DNA of 64,000 nucleotides from Anthoceros angustus (GCA_010909165.1 MU008157.1:1-64000); one strand, 5' to 3'; shown: positions 11,961 to 22,789, counted from the first letter of the stretch. A program made the numbers and translations. Notes: a model not told the origin generated them from the sequence alone.

Positions 11961-12208
11961 CGAAGACAAGGATGGGTAAGGACTGTTGCTTGCTTCTTGG
12001 CTCCTCCCCAGTACGTTACTTTTGTGCTCTCCTCGCTCTCGGCGCAGCCCTTCGCCTCGCTCCACGGGAGCGTTGTCTTCTTCGGAGTCTTCTCTTCCGG
12101 AGTCGGAACTTTCAGACTCAATGGGTAGCATCCATGTATCACACTCAAGACTCCCAATACACTACTAGACAAGGTTAGTCTACTCTAAGGTCTTGACAAC
12201 AATGACAC

Positions 12209-12226
12209 TCCCCGGCAACGGCGCCA
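12209..12226 (-). other. Primer-binding site, perfect match to tRNA-Asp
   Basis: On the plus strand this reads TCCCCGGCAACGGCGCCA, the 3' end of plant tRNA-Asp including CCA as I know it. The minus strand is therefore the primer-binding site TGGCGCCGTTGCCGGGGA. It sits 3 bases inside the 5' LTR end at 12230. It is the least damaged primer-binding site in the window. Confidence 0.88.
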
Positions 12227-14805
12227 AAATGTGGAGTGATTTTCTAAACCAAGTGGTCACAAAGAGGCCACATTTACCCTCTTTATCGTTGTAGACTTGA
12301 GATTCGTACCCAAGGGAGTGATTTCGTGTCAAGACAACCAAAACATAGCCAATCCAACCAAACACGGACATACAAAACATCTAGCGCTAGACTGCTACTA
12401 TCCTAACAACACTGACTGGCTATCTTAGCCACGCCTCGACTTTACCTTAGCACCGACAGTTGCTATCTTAGCAACCACCCTCTATTTTAGAGAGCGGGCC
12501 CATCTCGGGTTCAGCTGGCTATTAATAGAAGGGGGCCCACAGTTGGGTAAGATTGGACACCCTCTCTCTATCCTTCCACAAAGTTAGATCCACCAATCGT
12601 GGAGATCACACCCCCCACCTCCTTACTGTAACGCCTTCGGATCTCTTTCTTCCCTCCAACCTTTCAGCTTTCCTCCCAAGCTTCATAGGCCTCCCGGCTC
12701 ACAGAGGTACCTCTTGCCTCTCTCCATACTCCCAAGTTTCTCCAACCTTCCGCTCCTTGTTCTCACACCTCACGGCCTCATTCAATCTCCACTTTCTCGA
12801 AACATCACTCAGCCTTCTCCAATCCCTCTTACTTCCCCACACCAATCAAGAACTCTCCATGTCCAGATTTCCACTCCTCTCACAGTTCACTTTTCGCTCA
12901 CATTTTCCAAGCATACAAACCCACAGTGTTCCGTCTCACTTCACCTTCTCTTCCACCCACACAGGCCCCCGCCTTGTCTCCTTTTCCCACATGACCTCGA
13001 CACCTGAAAAACTCAAACACAAGGTGAGTACTAGAAAGGAAGGGAATGAGTAAGGAATGGACAGCCTCCCGGCTTCACAACCCTTCCTCTTATCCTTGGG
13101 AACTCCCCAAGGAGACCACAGTTCCCTCCTTGCTTTCCACCACTCTTGCGGATCCGGGTCACACGGATCTGGGCAACTTGGTAGTCTTCTCCTCCTCGTG
13201 GAGACGGCTAGATTACAAGACATCCGGTACCTAAACCCCGTGCTCAGCCCCAAACACCGAGACTTTAGGCCAACATTGCTTACATTTCATCAAGAGGGCG
13301 CCTCTTATACCCAAGATCACCCAGCGTCTTGGCTACTGCCAAAAATACCAACTAGCCTACCCTAGAGGCCTATCTCTTAATTCTATCCACTATGAGGGAA
13401 GATCACCTATAACACATGGGCCTTCATCTATTCGTGGCCACTTACCCTATTATCCCTCCACAGGCCTCCTAGGCCCTAGCCCATGTTCTCCTCTTGCTCT
13501 CGCCTCTTGGGTTGGGCAATCTCTCCACAAAATCTCCACCTCCTCGAGCTGGACTCCTCCCTCTCTTGTGCTCGCCATAGCGCTGGGTACTCCTCCTCGG
13601 TGAGCTCTTGAATCTGGATGGTCAGAGTCTCCTCCGAAGAGTCCAACCCATAGGTAGGATCCAGTGCCAAGGCATGGATCAAGTACCTCCATGTCCCTCC
13701 GTGCCCACAACAACATAAACTGGGTGACAATCTTCTCTCCAGCCAAGGAGAATCCGGGCACATGATTATCTTGATAAGCATCCCTCAATCTAATGCACCA
13801 TTGGGAAGTTAGACTTCTTAGGCGGTTACCCTCCCCCAGCTGTTGTCCTCCTCCCGATCTTGTTGCCCTTTCTTCCTGCGTGGCTTTGGTCTTGGAGCTT
13901 ATGATTGTTTTCCCTAGAGCAGGCTGAGTTGCTTCCCTAGCAACGGCCGTGTTGCTTAGCAACCTCCTACTGCTAACTCAGATTCTTCCATAGGAGCCTC
14001 GCCTCTTCCACGGTGGCCCTCCTTGCAATCCCGGCCCTCTTGGCCTCCTTCCACCTTTCCTAGCCTCGTCCCTCTCCTTCTGTGGCCCGAGGCATCCGAG
14101 GTTTCCTGCACTTGTGCATCCGACGTGACTCTCCTATGGTGCTGTGTCGGAGAGCGAGCCATGAGGGCTTCTGGTCCTTAGACTTCCGCAACTCCTCGGA
14201 CCTTCCCTATTTCCACTTCCAAGCCGCTAGGCGTCCCTCCAAAACCTCCTTCTCCTTCTTCATCTTGGAGCTCCTCCAGCTCCCCTGTTGCTTCCCTTGC
14301 GCTTTGTAAACCTAACAAGGAGAGGACGAGCTATCGATCTTCCATCTCGCCACAGTGCGTGCCATAGCTGAAACCAACTCCTGAGGGTGATGTTAGGTCC
14401 CCGGACCTTTGCCGGGAATGGGCTCCCTCCTTCCTATCTCTGTCGTCACAACTTCCGGTATACTTGAAAGCCACCGTTGAGCAGTGTAGTCGCTTTCGGA
14501 TCTCGGCCGTGCCCAAGGGTTGGGCCGATTCCTCCTGACTGTGGTTTCCCACCCAGCTCTGGGATATTGGTGCTGCCAGCCTTGCCCTTGTCTTGCTTCT
14601 GCCTGTGTGAGCTCCCGTGCAGCTCTTGTGGCTCTAGGTGTTGTTGGAGTCCTGCTGTTGCTCTCCTCTTGGTACTGCCTTAGCAACTGCTGTTTTGTTA
14701 GCAACTGGCCGTACCTTAGCCACGGTCACATTCCTTTCATGGACACTTCGGACTTCTCACCTTCACTCCCAAAGCCACGGAGATGGCCTCTTCCTCCGAC
14801 TCCAC

Positions 14806-15104
14806 TTGGACCCCAAGTGGCCCCACCTTCTATTAATAGCCGTGCTGAACCCCAGATGGGCCCCGCTCTCATCGAATAGAGGGTGGTTGCTAAGATAGCA
14901 ATCGGCTCGCCCGTTAAGGTAGTAACAATTGAGGGTCGCGCTAAGATAGCCACAGTGTCGAGTGTTGTTTAGGATAGTAGCTTGTCTCAGAGTCGCTAGA
15001 TGTTTTTGTATATGTTTGGTTGGATTATTATGTTTTGGTTGTCTTGACACGAAATCACTCCTCTTGGTACGAATCTCAAGTCTACAACGATAAAGAGGGT
15101 AAAT
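14806..15104. repeat. Inverted copy of the LTR terminal segment inside the right LTR
   Basis: This block is the reverse complement of about 12262-12545. For example, TAAAGAGGGTAAATGTG near 15090-15107 mirrors CACATTTACCCTCTTTA near 12270, and CTATTAATAG near 14830 mirrors its partner near 12528. It is absent from the left LTR. Confidence 0.85.
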
Positions 15105-15133
15105 GTGCGAAAGAAGAGTTAGCAACAATGAGG

Positions 15134-15150
15134 AGGTTGCTTAGCAACCT
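15134..15150. repeat. Foldback palindrome at the rearrangement junction
   Basis: AGGTTGCT, one base, then AGCAACCT form a perfect 8-bp hairpin. Imperfect pairing extends outward on both sides (GTTAGCA at 15118 against TGCTAAC at 15157). It marks the turn between the inverted block and a forward copy of the LTR that starts at the position equivalent to 13957. Confidence 0.75.
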
Positions 15151-15990
15151 CCCTACTGCTAACTCCTAAGAATGATTCTTCCATAGAGCCTCTGCCTTCC
15201 ACGGTGGCCCTCCTTGCAATCCCGGCCCTCTGGCCTCCAGCCTTCCTAGCCTCGTCCCTCCTTCCCTGTGGCGCCTGAGAGGCATCCAGGTTTCAGGCTG
15301 CACTTGTGCATCCGAATAACATTCTGTGACCTCCTATGGTGCCTGTGTGTCGGAGGAGCCGAGCCATGAGGGCTTCTCGGTCCTTAGACTTCGTCAACTC
15401 CCTTCCTGGACCTTCCCCTATTTCCACTTCCAAGCCGCCATGGCGTCCCTCCAAAACCTCCTTCTTTCATCTTCCTGGAGCTCCTCCACCGCTCCTGTTG
15501 CTTTTGCCGCTCCAGAACCTAACAAGGAGAGGACCAGAGCTATCTCGATCTTCCATCTCGCCTCGGGTGCGTGGCCATAGCTGAAACCAACCTCAGAGGG
15601 TGATGTTAGGTCCCCGCACCTGCCGGGAATGGGCTCCCTCCTTCCCATTCTGTCATGACGCCACTGTCACAACTTCCTACTTGAAAGCCACCCTGCTGGA
15701 ATGGTGTAGTCGCTTTCGGATCACTGGCCGCCCAAGGGTTGGGCCGATTCCTCCTTGACTGGAGGTTTCGTACCAGTTCTCGGATATTGGTGCTGCCAGC
15801 CTTGCCCTTGTCTTGCTTCATCGCCTGTGTGAGCTCCTGGGCGCGCTGGCTCTAGGTGTTGTTGAGTTCCCTGCTGTTCTACCCTCTTGGTACTGTTAGC
15901 CTTAGCAATGAGCTGTTGTTAGCAACCTGGCCGCTACCTTAGCTACTCACATTCCTTTTCATGGACACTTCTGACTTCTCACCACCTCAA
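15142..15990 (-). repeat. Duplicated LTR segment (second copy of about 13957-14802)
   Basis: From TAGCAACCTCC to GGCCTCTTCCTCCGACT the sequence repeats the stretch at about 13957-14802, with scattered small indels. The left LTR has this segment only once (about 4150-4965). Confidence 0.85.
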
Positions 15991-17820
15991 GCCACTGGAG
16001 ATGGCCTCTTCCTCCGACTCTCTTGGGCTTCCTTCTTTCAAACACTGGCCTCCGAAATGAAAGGTCGAGACCATCTCCATTCCCTCCAAAGAACTGGCAT
16101 GGTCAAAACGTGATTAAGAAGGGAGAGGGAGGGGCTAGGTGATGGTAGGGTCAAGTGGTCCTCTCCCCCTGCACGTGTGTCATAGAACCCGCCCAATCTT
16201 GGACCTCCCTCACCACCTCATAGTAGAAAGACAAGGAAATGATGAATGTGCCTTCCTTCTTAGTGAGTCGAGACACGTGATCCACTTTGGCTAATCCAAA
16301 TTACTGTGGTCTAGCTTGTTGGTGACCCATTCTCCACTCTAGACAATGTGGAGCAATGACCGCCAGGCCTCCTCATACTTTTGAGGAGATGGTTTCTAAA
16401 GGGTCAATGATTATCCGCACATTCCTCTTCGCTCTCATAACATCTTAAGCAAATTGAATATTCCAGCCGCGGGGTTGGTCTCACGTTGCCTTCCCCAATG
16501 GCCTTTCTCCTCATGCGCCAGACACCCAAAACCAACGAGGGCTATTGTAGCACCACTTTTTTGTCCATGAAGGATGTGATGCTTAGCCACTAAAGACCCC
16601 GCTTCACTCTCCAAGGTTCTATATTGGGCCATTGGACTGACTGTGAATGGCCTCAATGGCGACGGAGGGTTCTTCTTAGGTGCCATGCTCCTGGCCCTAT
16701 GACACAAGCTTAGAGCTTACAGAGCAAAAGGTGTCCCCACACTGCCTATGCTCTAATTTCACTTTCTCGTGAGTTGACTTCAAAGACCTCCTCCTGAATT
16801 GAAACCCCGACCGCCAATACACTCCCGCCTCGGCTGGGCCGTCTGGCCTCACCTCGGTTGTATGAGGCTTTGAGGGTGTATCCTGCAACCACTGCTGGGA
16901 TTTGGCCGACCCCTAGTGCTTTGTCTTGCCCCGCCTGGCTGACCTCCCCTGAGTGCGTGCCTCCGCCATGGGTCACCCTGCACACTTCTTTTCCTCAAGG
17001 ATTCCCATGTACCCCTTCACAGCCCATCCGACTTGCTCGCTCATAGCTTTCCTCGCGTACCACACTGAGCCGCCCGCCTAGCCTTTCTCCGTGGAGTTGC
17101 ACGATTACTCCCCACTCGCTGAGCATTTTACACTACCACTGGCTTACTCTCCGTATTGCCCTGCACGCCTGCCAGACTCAAGCTCCACTGCACCTTCATT
17201 CCGCCCGCCGCCTCGGTGCCGCCTTTCCAGCTGCCGCCCGCTTCCTCCAGCCCCTCTCAATCCTCGCCGCCAAACGGTTGGTCTCCTCACGAAAGCGCTG
17301 CTATACCGGGCAACTTCACGATCCGCCGCGACACCTCGCCTTGCATCCGTCCGGGCGCTCGCCCCTCCACCTCCACCCGCGCTGAATTCCTGCGCGCGGG
17401 CGCCGTCTTCGCTCCGCTCGATTCGATGCAAATTTTCCCATCGACTTAATTGCTAATAGGACCCCCTGTTACTTTCCCGCTTTGGGTATTCCTGTGATTC
17501 CATCTGATTGGATTTTTCAAGTCATCGAAAGAAACTCCAACTTGGTTGCTACCATAGCAACAGCTCCCGAGTTTGCCAGGTCATAGCGACAGTCTCGCAG
17601 CAACGCTTAGCAACCGCGTTATAGCAACCGGCCGAGTACCCAACCCTCCGAGGTTCGTCGGGATCGTGACTAGACTCTTCCTCCTACTAGGCTCTAGTAG
17701 ACTTTTCTTTATTTCCTAACCTACTTCACATTCCAACTCCACACGATTCTCGCAACTTAAACACAAAACAAAAAAAACACTCCTTTCCGAGGGGGTCCGA
17801 GTACCCATGTGGTCACCACA

Positions 17821-17825
17821 CACAC
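17821..17825. repeat. Target-site duplication CACAC (right copy)
   Basis: It follows directly on CACCACA of the right LTR and equals bases 2418-2422. Confidence 0.75.
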
Positions 17826-18075
17826 GTTCGGCTGAACTCACAAAAGGAATACTTTACAATGAAGCGGGAACAAGGATATAGAGTCCAAGTCCCATGAATG
17901 GTTACAACTGTGAATAACTGTCATTAGGGTTTGCTAAAGTAATTAACCCTTGGTATATAACAATGAACCATAACTAATATAATTATTTATCAACACCCCT
18001 CTCATCAGATATACAATTAGCAAAATGGATAAACCAAATAATTGCCAAAGTCGCTAGGGTGTGAATGCCTCATAA
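17826..18075. other. Intergenic, AT-rich, upstream of the spliced gene
   Basis: No repeat shared with the rest of the window was found. AT-rich stretches (about 17930-18000) could hold a promoter or an upstream exon or intron of the following gene. TATATAAC at about 17953 is a possible but weak TATA box. Confidence 0.35.
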
Positions 18076-18213
18076 CGCCGCCGCCTTTCGCCCCGTCTGC
18101 TCTTACACTCACTGAGTTGCCTCCCGAGATCGCATACGCCTAAGCCGCTTCAATGGTCAGCCCGTGGCAGCTCCATAGATTTATCAGCTGCTGAAGATGA
18201 GGCCCAACAGGAA

Positions 18214-19006
18214 ATGAAGGACGCCTACCAAGTAGCTGTGCCTTCCTCTGGTGGTAAAGAGTCTCTTGGCATGGTTGCCCTCAGGCGCACGTTCTGCAAG
18301 TGCCCTGAAAACGCTCCTCCTTGCCCTGTCCATCCCAAGGAAAACATACGCAAGATGTCTGACCGAGGAGCTGCTAGACACTGGCAAAGGTGCCTTCAGG
18401 AGGCGAATGAAAGGGAAGCAAGACTGGTGCAGGAGATAGCTTCACTCAAGCGGACTGCTGCAACGACTTTCAGACAGCCTGCTCCCTACAACTACTGGAA
18501 CGCTAAGACACGGACTGAGAAACTGACGGAGGGGCTAGACAAGGTGGTACTCCCTGAGAACTATCAGCCCAGAGACTTCAACATGCCCCTAGGTCACCTG
18601 TACAAAATGAGGAGAGTGGTGACAGATGGAGATGGTGCTAACGACCCTATGATGCCTGAGGTCTACATCTGCCCTACATCAAAGGTGACCATGTTCCGAC
18701 AGAATTGGTGGAGATCGGGAGGACAAGACGGCAACTTTGTGTCATACTACGGTGAGTCCACAACACGCCGACATTTGCACATTATTGTGGTTTGACTCGC
18801 CATCGAACTCACGATGTGTTGTACAAAGGTCCAAAGAAAGGATGGCTGAAGAGGCTGGAATGGTCTGGATGGATGAAAACGAAGACGAGTCTGAAGAAGA
18901 CAACCCTGACTTTGACCCAAATTTTGTTGAACTCCAGAAGATGAACAAGAGAGGAAAATCTAAATTCCTATCCCCCTCTAGCTCCGAGGGGTCTGATGAT
19001 ATCTGA
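18214..19006 (+). CDS. Unrecognised two-exon gene, acidic C-terminus
   Basis: Two exons (18214-18751 and 18837-19006) joined across an 85-bp intron give one uninterrupted frame ending in TGA at 19004-19006, about 236 residues from the first in-frame Met. I do not recognise the family. Visible features are a Cys cluster FCKCPENAPPCPVHP (about residues 30-44), a charged, possibly coiled stretch around CLQEANEREARLVQEIASLK (about 60-80), an aromatic-rich middle (YNYWNAK, MFRQNWWRSGG) and a very acidic tail (DENEDESEEDNPDFD), then a Lys-rich and Ser-rich end. The frame stays open upstream to 18076 (SSIDLSAAEDEAQQE looks coding), so the true start may lie in an earlier exon. No frame break is seen, unlike all its neighbours. 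The CAF1 array starts 79 bases after the stop. Confidence 0.6.
18752..18836 (+). other. Intron of the unrecognised gene
   Basis: The donor is ACG|GTGAGT at 18752. The acceptor is CCAAAG|AAAGG, ending at 18836. Of the two AG sites close together (after 18828 and 18836), only the second joins the long open acidic frame downstream in phase. The first gives a frame that stops after about 40 residues. Confidence 0.6.
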
Positions 19007-21050
19007 ATTCTGCATCTTCTTAGGTAGGGTGTAGATTAGCAAGAAACTGAACTTGACTCCTACCTACCTGCCTCTCAGACTCTACCATCGCGAGGGGGGG
19101 CGCGGACAACAAACGTCCATCGCACCTGAGCAGACTGTGGAGATAGCGTTTTTTTTGTGTTTCGCACCTCAAGCCGCCACTAACAGGATAAGGTCCAGTT
19201 AGGTCTCGAGGCATATTGGAATCGCTACACGCGGCATACTAACTGCGTTATGATCGATCGCTGGGTTAACTTATGAATAATGATTCATTAGGTTATTACG
19301 TTATTAGGTTTTAAAATGCATACACTCACTTTTTCTTATTGTTTTATTAAACCCTAAATGCGCTTATCTTTTGCCTACCCGCACGCTCGTGCTCTCGCTT
19401 TTGCCGCTTCATGAGGATGGTGATGTCTTAATTCCTTTACCAAGGATCCCTCGAGGTGTTTGATCATACACCAAGGAACATGAATTTGTATTCTCTGGAG
19501 CAGAGTCCTACACAGGCGCACTCAACAAGCGGAGATTTCCTCTACATCCGTGCGTTGTTGGGGTTTGTTAAACTTGGTGGTGGCCCCCAATAATCGTGCC
19601 TTTACCTTCGAAGCTATCAACGGGTCAGTGCAGCAACCTCAAGCTACTTCCTTGACTTAATTTCTTTCAACTCTACTCCTCATTCTCCAACAAATTGCCT
19701 CAAGATCCGCCCACCACACAACTACACCTATGCCAAACATAAAATCTAACAACTACAAAACTCCTTCTTGGCACTAAAACACCTAGCACCAACAAGCCAA
19801 AGACATCAAAATCAGCCGCTACCCCACTCAAACTCGATCGGCTCTTGGCTCCCTTCATGCGAGCCTCCACTATCCGTGACAAAAAAGCAAGCCATGCCTC
19901 TTGGCAACCATGGCATCCTTGCTACAAGCATCTTCCATAACCCTAGAGGAAGAGGGTTTCCTTCTTTTCTTCTCCATCTGCACCTATCATGGCGCCTCAT
20001 CCTCATACTCCATCGCCTCCCTTGAGCGCCTATCAAGACCCACCACCGCTCCACTCCTTGGGCATCCGCCGCCCCAACACCATCTCCACTCTTGTAATGC
20101 CACCTCAGACCACCATCCGGACTCCAGGGCCACCCCTACATCGGTAGGGGCCGGCCTATTCGGTCCCTAAACCTACAAGACAACTCTGTTGGAGGGCATT
20201 AGGCCCTCACGCCCACTTACACCAACTCGGATCATCGGTCAACCACTTCCTACTCGAGGTTAGCCCCTTCTACCTAATTAGTTTTCCCTACATCCTACCT
20301 CGGAGCCAAGTTCCTACAAGATTTCCCAATTTACGCCAATGTAACCCCAAAATTAGTATTGATCGTATGACAATTCTCTTCCACTTCACTCTAGTTCTCT
20401 CGCTTTGCTCCAAATTAATCCCATCCAAAAAGTAGAAGTGCCCAAACTTTTACGTTCCACGAAACCATCCGAGCATTGAGTGGGCGATGGTGAGCCAAGA
20501 CGCCATAATTTGGTGGGTTGGGAGCCTCAAGATCGTTCTGAGCACATTGAGTTGTGCAACTGATTCAAGCTACAACTAATCTGGGAGATCTCTTGCCGAC
20601 TCTCTAAGACCACACCAATCTTGAGAAAATCTTTTCCAAGTGCATGAAATCGAGTATCTGACAAAAGCAGGGGAATATCGACGAGCAAGTCAAGAATCGA
20701 ATATACAAGCTAGTACGTATAATAAAGTATTATTAAGGGAAATGAATGGTATGTACAGTCCGAATGTTGCCACGTTAATCGAACCTCCATCACCTCTACT
20801 AGCTAGAGCGAACAATGGTAGCCAAACAACAGAATTCCTGCGTTCTTGCGCCCATGTTCCACAAAAGGAAGCGATCGTGATGGTGCTTGCAACCACCACC
20901 ATCTTGGTTGTGAAGCTCGCGATGCACCAACCCTTCTTCAATGTTGGCCGGAAGCATGCCGCTACGAGTGGCGCCATACAATAATATCATGAATATGCAT
21001 TGAAAGGACTACATACATCGAGGTTGTGGAGGATGCATCACACGGTGTCG

Positions 21051-21256
21051 TATAGACTATAGTCTGAGCTTATTGATGACATTTTGTTTTGGTGATTAAA
21101 AGTAAGAAATTTAGGTGTCCAACATAACTCTAAAAAGAGAAGGTATTTCTTTTAGTACAAGCTATAGGCTAGAGCTCATTGATGACATTTTGTTTTGGTG
21201 GCATAAAAGTAAAACTTAGATGTCCAACAAATAAGTCTAAAAAGAGAAGGTATTTT
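21051..21256 (+). repeat. Internal tandem duplication, 2 x about 100 bp
   Basis: Copies at 21051-21150 and 21161-21256 share the core TTGATGACATTTTGTTTTGG, then TAGGTGTCCAAC-like and AAAAAGAGAAGGTATTT. It is present in all four complete units (about 25725, 43515 and 48138) upstream of the CAF1-like gene. Confidence 0.85.
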
Positions 21257-21338
21257 TACTACATAAAGTCTTTGTTGCTCTTCATTTATAAAAGAAAAAT
21301 AAGGTATCTAGAATAGATGCATCCAACAATAACATCTA

Positions 21339-21470
21339 AAATGGAAGTCACCTAGATTAAAGGTGTTAAAGAAAGAAATCTAAACATGAAATTGCCTAGA
21401 TTAGAGGTGTACAAGAAAGAAAACTAAAATAAAAATTGCTTAGATTAGGCGTGTCCAAGAAAGAAATCTA
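21339..21470 (+). repeat. Three 44-bp tandem repeats upstream of CAF1-like copy 1
   Basis: Three units at 21339-21382, 21383-21426 and 21427-21470 share the core TAGATTA, GGTGT and AAGAAAGAAA. They are repeated in the other units (about 26020, 43818 and 48440). They lie about 90-220 bases upstream of the TATA box, so a role in promoter function or replication slippage is possible but not shown. Confidence 0.8.
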
Positions 21471-21560
21471 GAGATTAGAATGAGAAAATGCTAGAAGGTA
21501 TTTATAAGGAAAGATTACAAGAATGGAAGTAGCTTCTTAATAAAAGAGCTCTTGGAGGAG

Positions 21561-21568
21561 TATAAATA
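21561..21568 (+). promoter_or_regulatory. TATA box of CAF1-like copy 1
   Basis: TATAAATA lies 439 bases before the CAF1-like ATG at 22000. The spacing is 436-440 bases in all four units, and the surroundings (CTCTTGGAGGAG before it) are conserved. Confidence 0.6.
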
Positions 21569-21671
21569 TTAAAACCACGTCATACATTCAAACATTCATT
21601 TGTAAGATTTACCCCCCGGCATGTCTTCAAGTTAGTTGTGGACTTAGAGCTTTGCCCTTTGTATGAGATGT

Positions 21672-21925
21672 TCGCTTTTTTCTCCTTGAGCAAAAGATAT
21701 ATTAGATTTTATTATGATATGTGATGTAACTTACTTAACTCAAGAGAAGCTCTCGTTTGAAGTATTTCATATATTGAGATTTACTTTTGAACTAGGTCTA
21801 TTTTTGTGTCGCTTGGACCAAAGCGCATTTTATAATATTTCTTCGTTTTTCTCCTTGAAGAAAAAAAATTATTGACTTTTATTATGGTGTGTGACATAAC
21901 TTCTTGAACTTGAGGGAAGGTCTCA
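21672..21925 (+). repeat. Leader duplication, 2 x about 84 bp
   Basis: Copies at 21672-21755 and 21842-21925 share TTTCTCCTTGA, TTTTATTATG and a GTGTGA/ACATAACTT pattern. They lie between the TATA box and the CAF1-like start, in the presumed 5' leader, and occur in every unit. Confidence 0.75.
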
Positions 21926-21999
21926 CGCATAACAATAAGTTGCGGAGAAATCTAAAATTAATTAAAATATATATACCAAAGCATTTAGCGCTAGCCACA

Positions 22000-22789
22000 A
22001 TGACTTTGGCAGAACCACAAGTCGATGCACCTTTTATAAGACAAGTATGGGGTTACAATCTTGAGCAAGAATTAGACTTTATCCGGTTCCACATTATTGA
22101 TCAATATCGTATAATAATAAGTATGAATCTGAATTTCCGCATAGTGGTGGTGCCCGTGCGTTATTACATAAGACTATGAATACCAAATGATCAAAGGTAA
22201 TGTGGATAGACTAAGGTTAATCCAACTAGGGCTTACATTTGCCGGCGAAAATGCAAAGCTGCCTTTTTGTAAAGAAGCGAGAAGTTTGGTATGGCAATTC
22301 AATTTTAGAATCAACCTTGACCAAGATATGTATGTCAAGATAGTATAAATCTTTTTTGCATGTGATGGTATAGATTTGATCAACACAGGATAATGGGCAT
22401 AGATGTTCAATTTGACAGCTATTCAAACACCAACATATTACATAATCAAAATTTGCAATGGATTGGTTTCCACCCAACCTCGATTTTGCCTACTTGCTAA
22501 AAACCATCACAGTCAAGAATTACCGAGACAAGGCGAATTTCTTTGTTTTGTAGCTAATTATTTTCCTAATATATTTGACGTCAAATACATTATGTGTTGG
22601 ACAAGTAGTTTAAGTATATTAGCAAAAGTACTAAGGAGACGAGGACTTGTCATCAAGCGTCCAGATTCTATTGACTTTTCATGTATTTCATAAAATATGT
22701 GAAAAGTGGCCCATCTTCAAGATGGACGCTTCATGTATTATAAGGATCAATTATACGGATTAAGTCCATATAAAAATATTTTAAAATAA
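22000..22789 (+). pseudogene. CAF1/POP2-like deadenylase, copy 1 (frame-broken)
   Basis: CAF1 (CNOT7/POP2) removes mRNA poly(A) tails as the DEDD exonuclease of CCR4-NOT in the cytoplasm. The ATG at 22000 opens MTLAEPQVDAPFIRQVWGYN, then LEQELDFIRFHIIDQYRIII. These match the N-terminal alpha/beta part of CAF1. The DTEFPG block is frame-disturbed here. MIKGNVDRLRLIQLGLTFAG follows near 22189, VWQFNFR near 22290, NQNLQWIG near 22447 and LYGLSPYKNILK at the end. The length to the stop at 22789 (about 263 codons) fits the 270-285 residues of the family. The gene has no introns, as in many plant CAF1 genes. AATAAA overlaps the stop. At least three frame breaks are present, either real decay or consensus error. 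Confidence 0.82.

Larger units (their letters stand above)
2423..17820 (-). mobile_element. Structurally complete Ty3/gypsy LTR retrotransposon, minus strand
   Basis: The element has two LTRs (2423-6555 and 12230-17820), a tRNA-Asp primer-binding site at 12209-12226, a purine-rich tract at 6556-6571 and flanking CACAC duplications. Read on the minus strand, its order is gag (about 11960-10340), protease (9880-9600), reverse transcriptase (8930-8180), RNase H (8170-7800) and integrase (7600-6590). Integrase after RNase H defines Ty3/gypsy. No chromodomain is seen after the integrase. The tRNA-Asp priming and the RT and integrase motifs point to an Athila/Tat-like non-chromovirus, but the lineage is an inference. 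Coding frames are broken repeatedly. Total length is about 15.4 kb, unusually long because of the LTRs. Confidence 0.88.
12230..17820 (-). repeat. Right LTR (5' LTR of the minus-strand element), about 5.6 kb, rearranged
   Basis: It starts TGTGGAGTGATTTTC beside the primer-binding site and ends GGTCACCACA beside the CACAC duplication. Up to about 14800 and again from about 15990 it parallels the left LTR, with many small indels. In between are about 1.2 kb absent from the left LTR (see the inverted block and duplicated segment). Sense-strand open patches include a stretch at 13962-13450 with SLTSQWCIRLRDAYQD and a MAPKKN start at 16686 equivalent to that at 5614. Confidence 0.85.

Noticed and set aside
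12209-12226. A tRNA-Asp gene
   Set aside because: Only the 3' terminal 18 bases are present, including the CCA that plant tRNA genes do not encode. It is a primer-binding site.
18752-18828. Shorter intron of the unrecognised gene ending at the first AG (GTACAAAG)
   Set aside because: It leads into a frame that stops after about 40 residues. The second AG joins a long acidic frame ending at 19006.
21676-21835. Open stretch with MICDVTYLTQEKLS-like text in the CAF1 leader (26387-26569 and 48810-48992)
   Set aside because: It is AT-rich, lies across the leader duplication, is broken in unit 1, and shows no recognisable domain.
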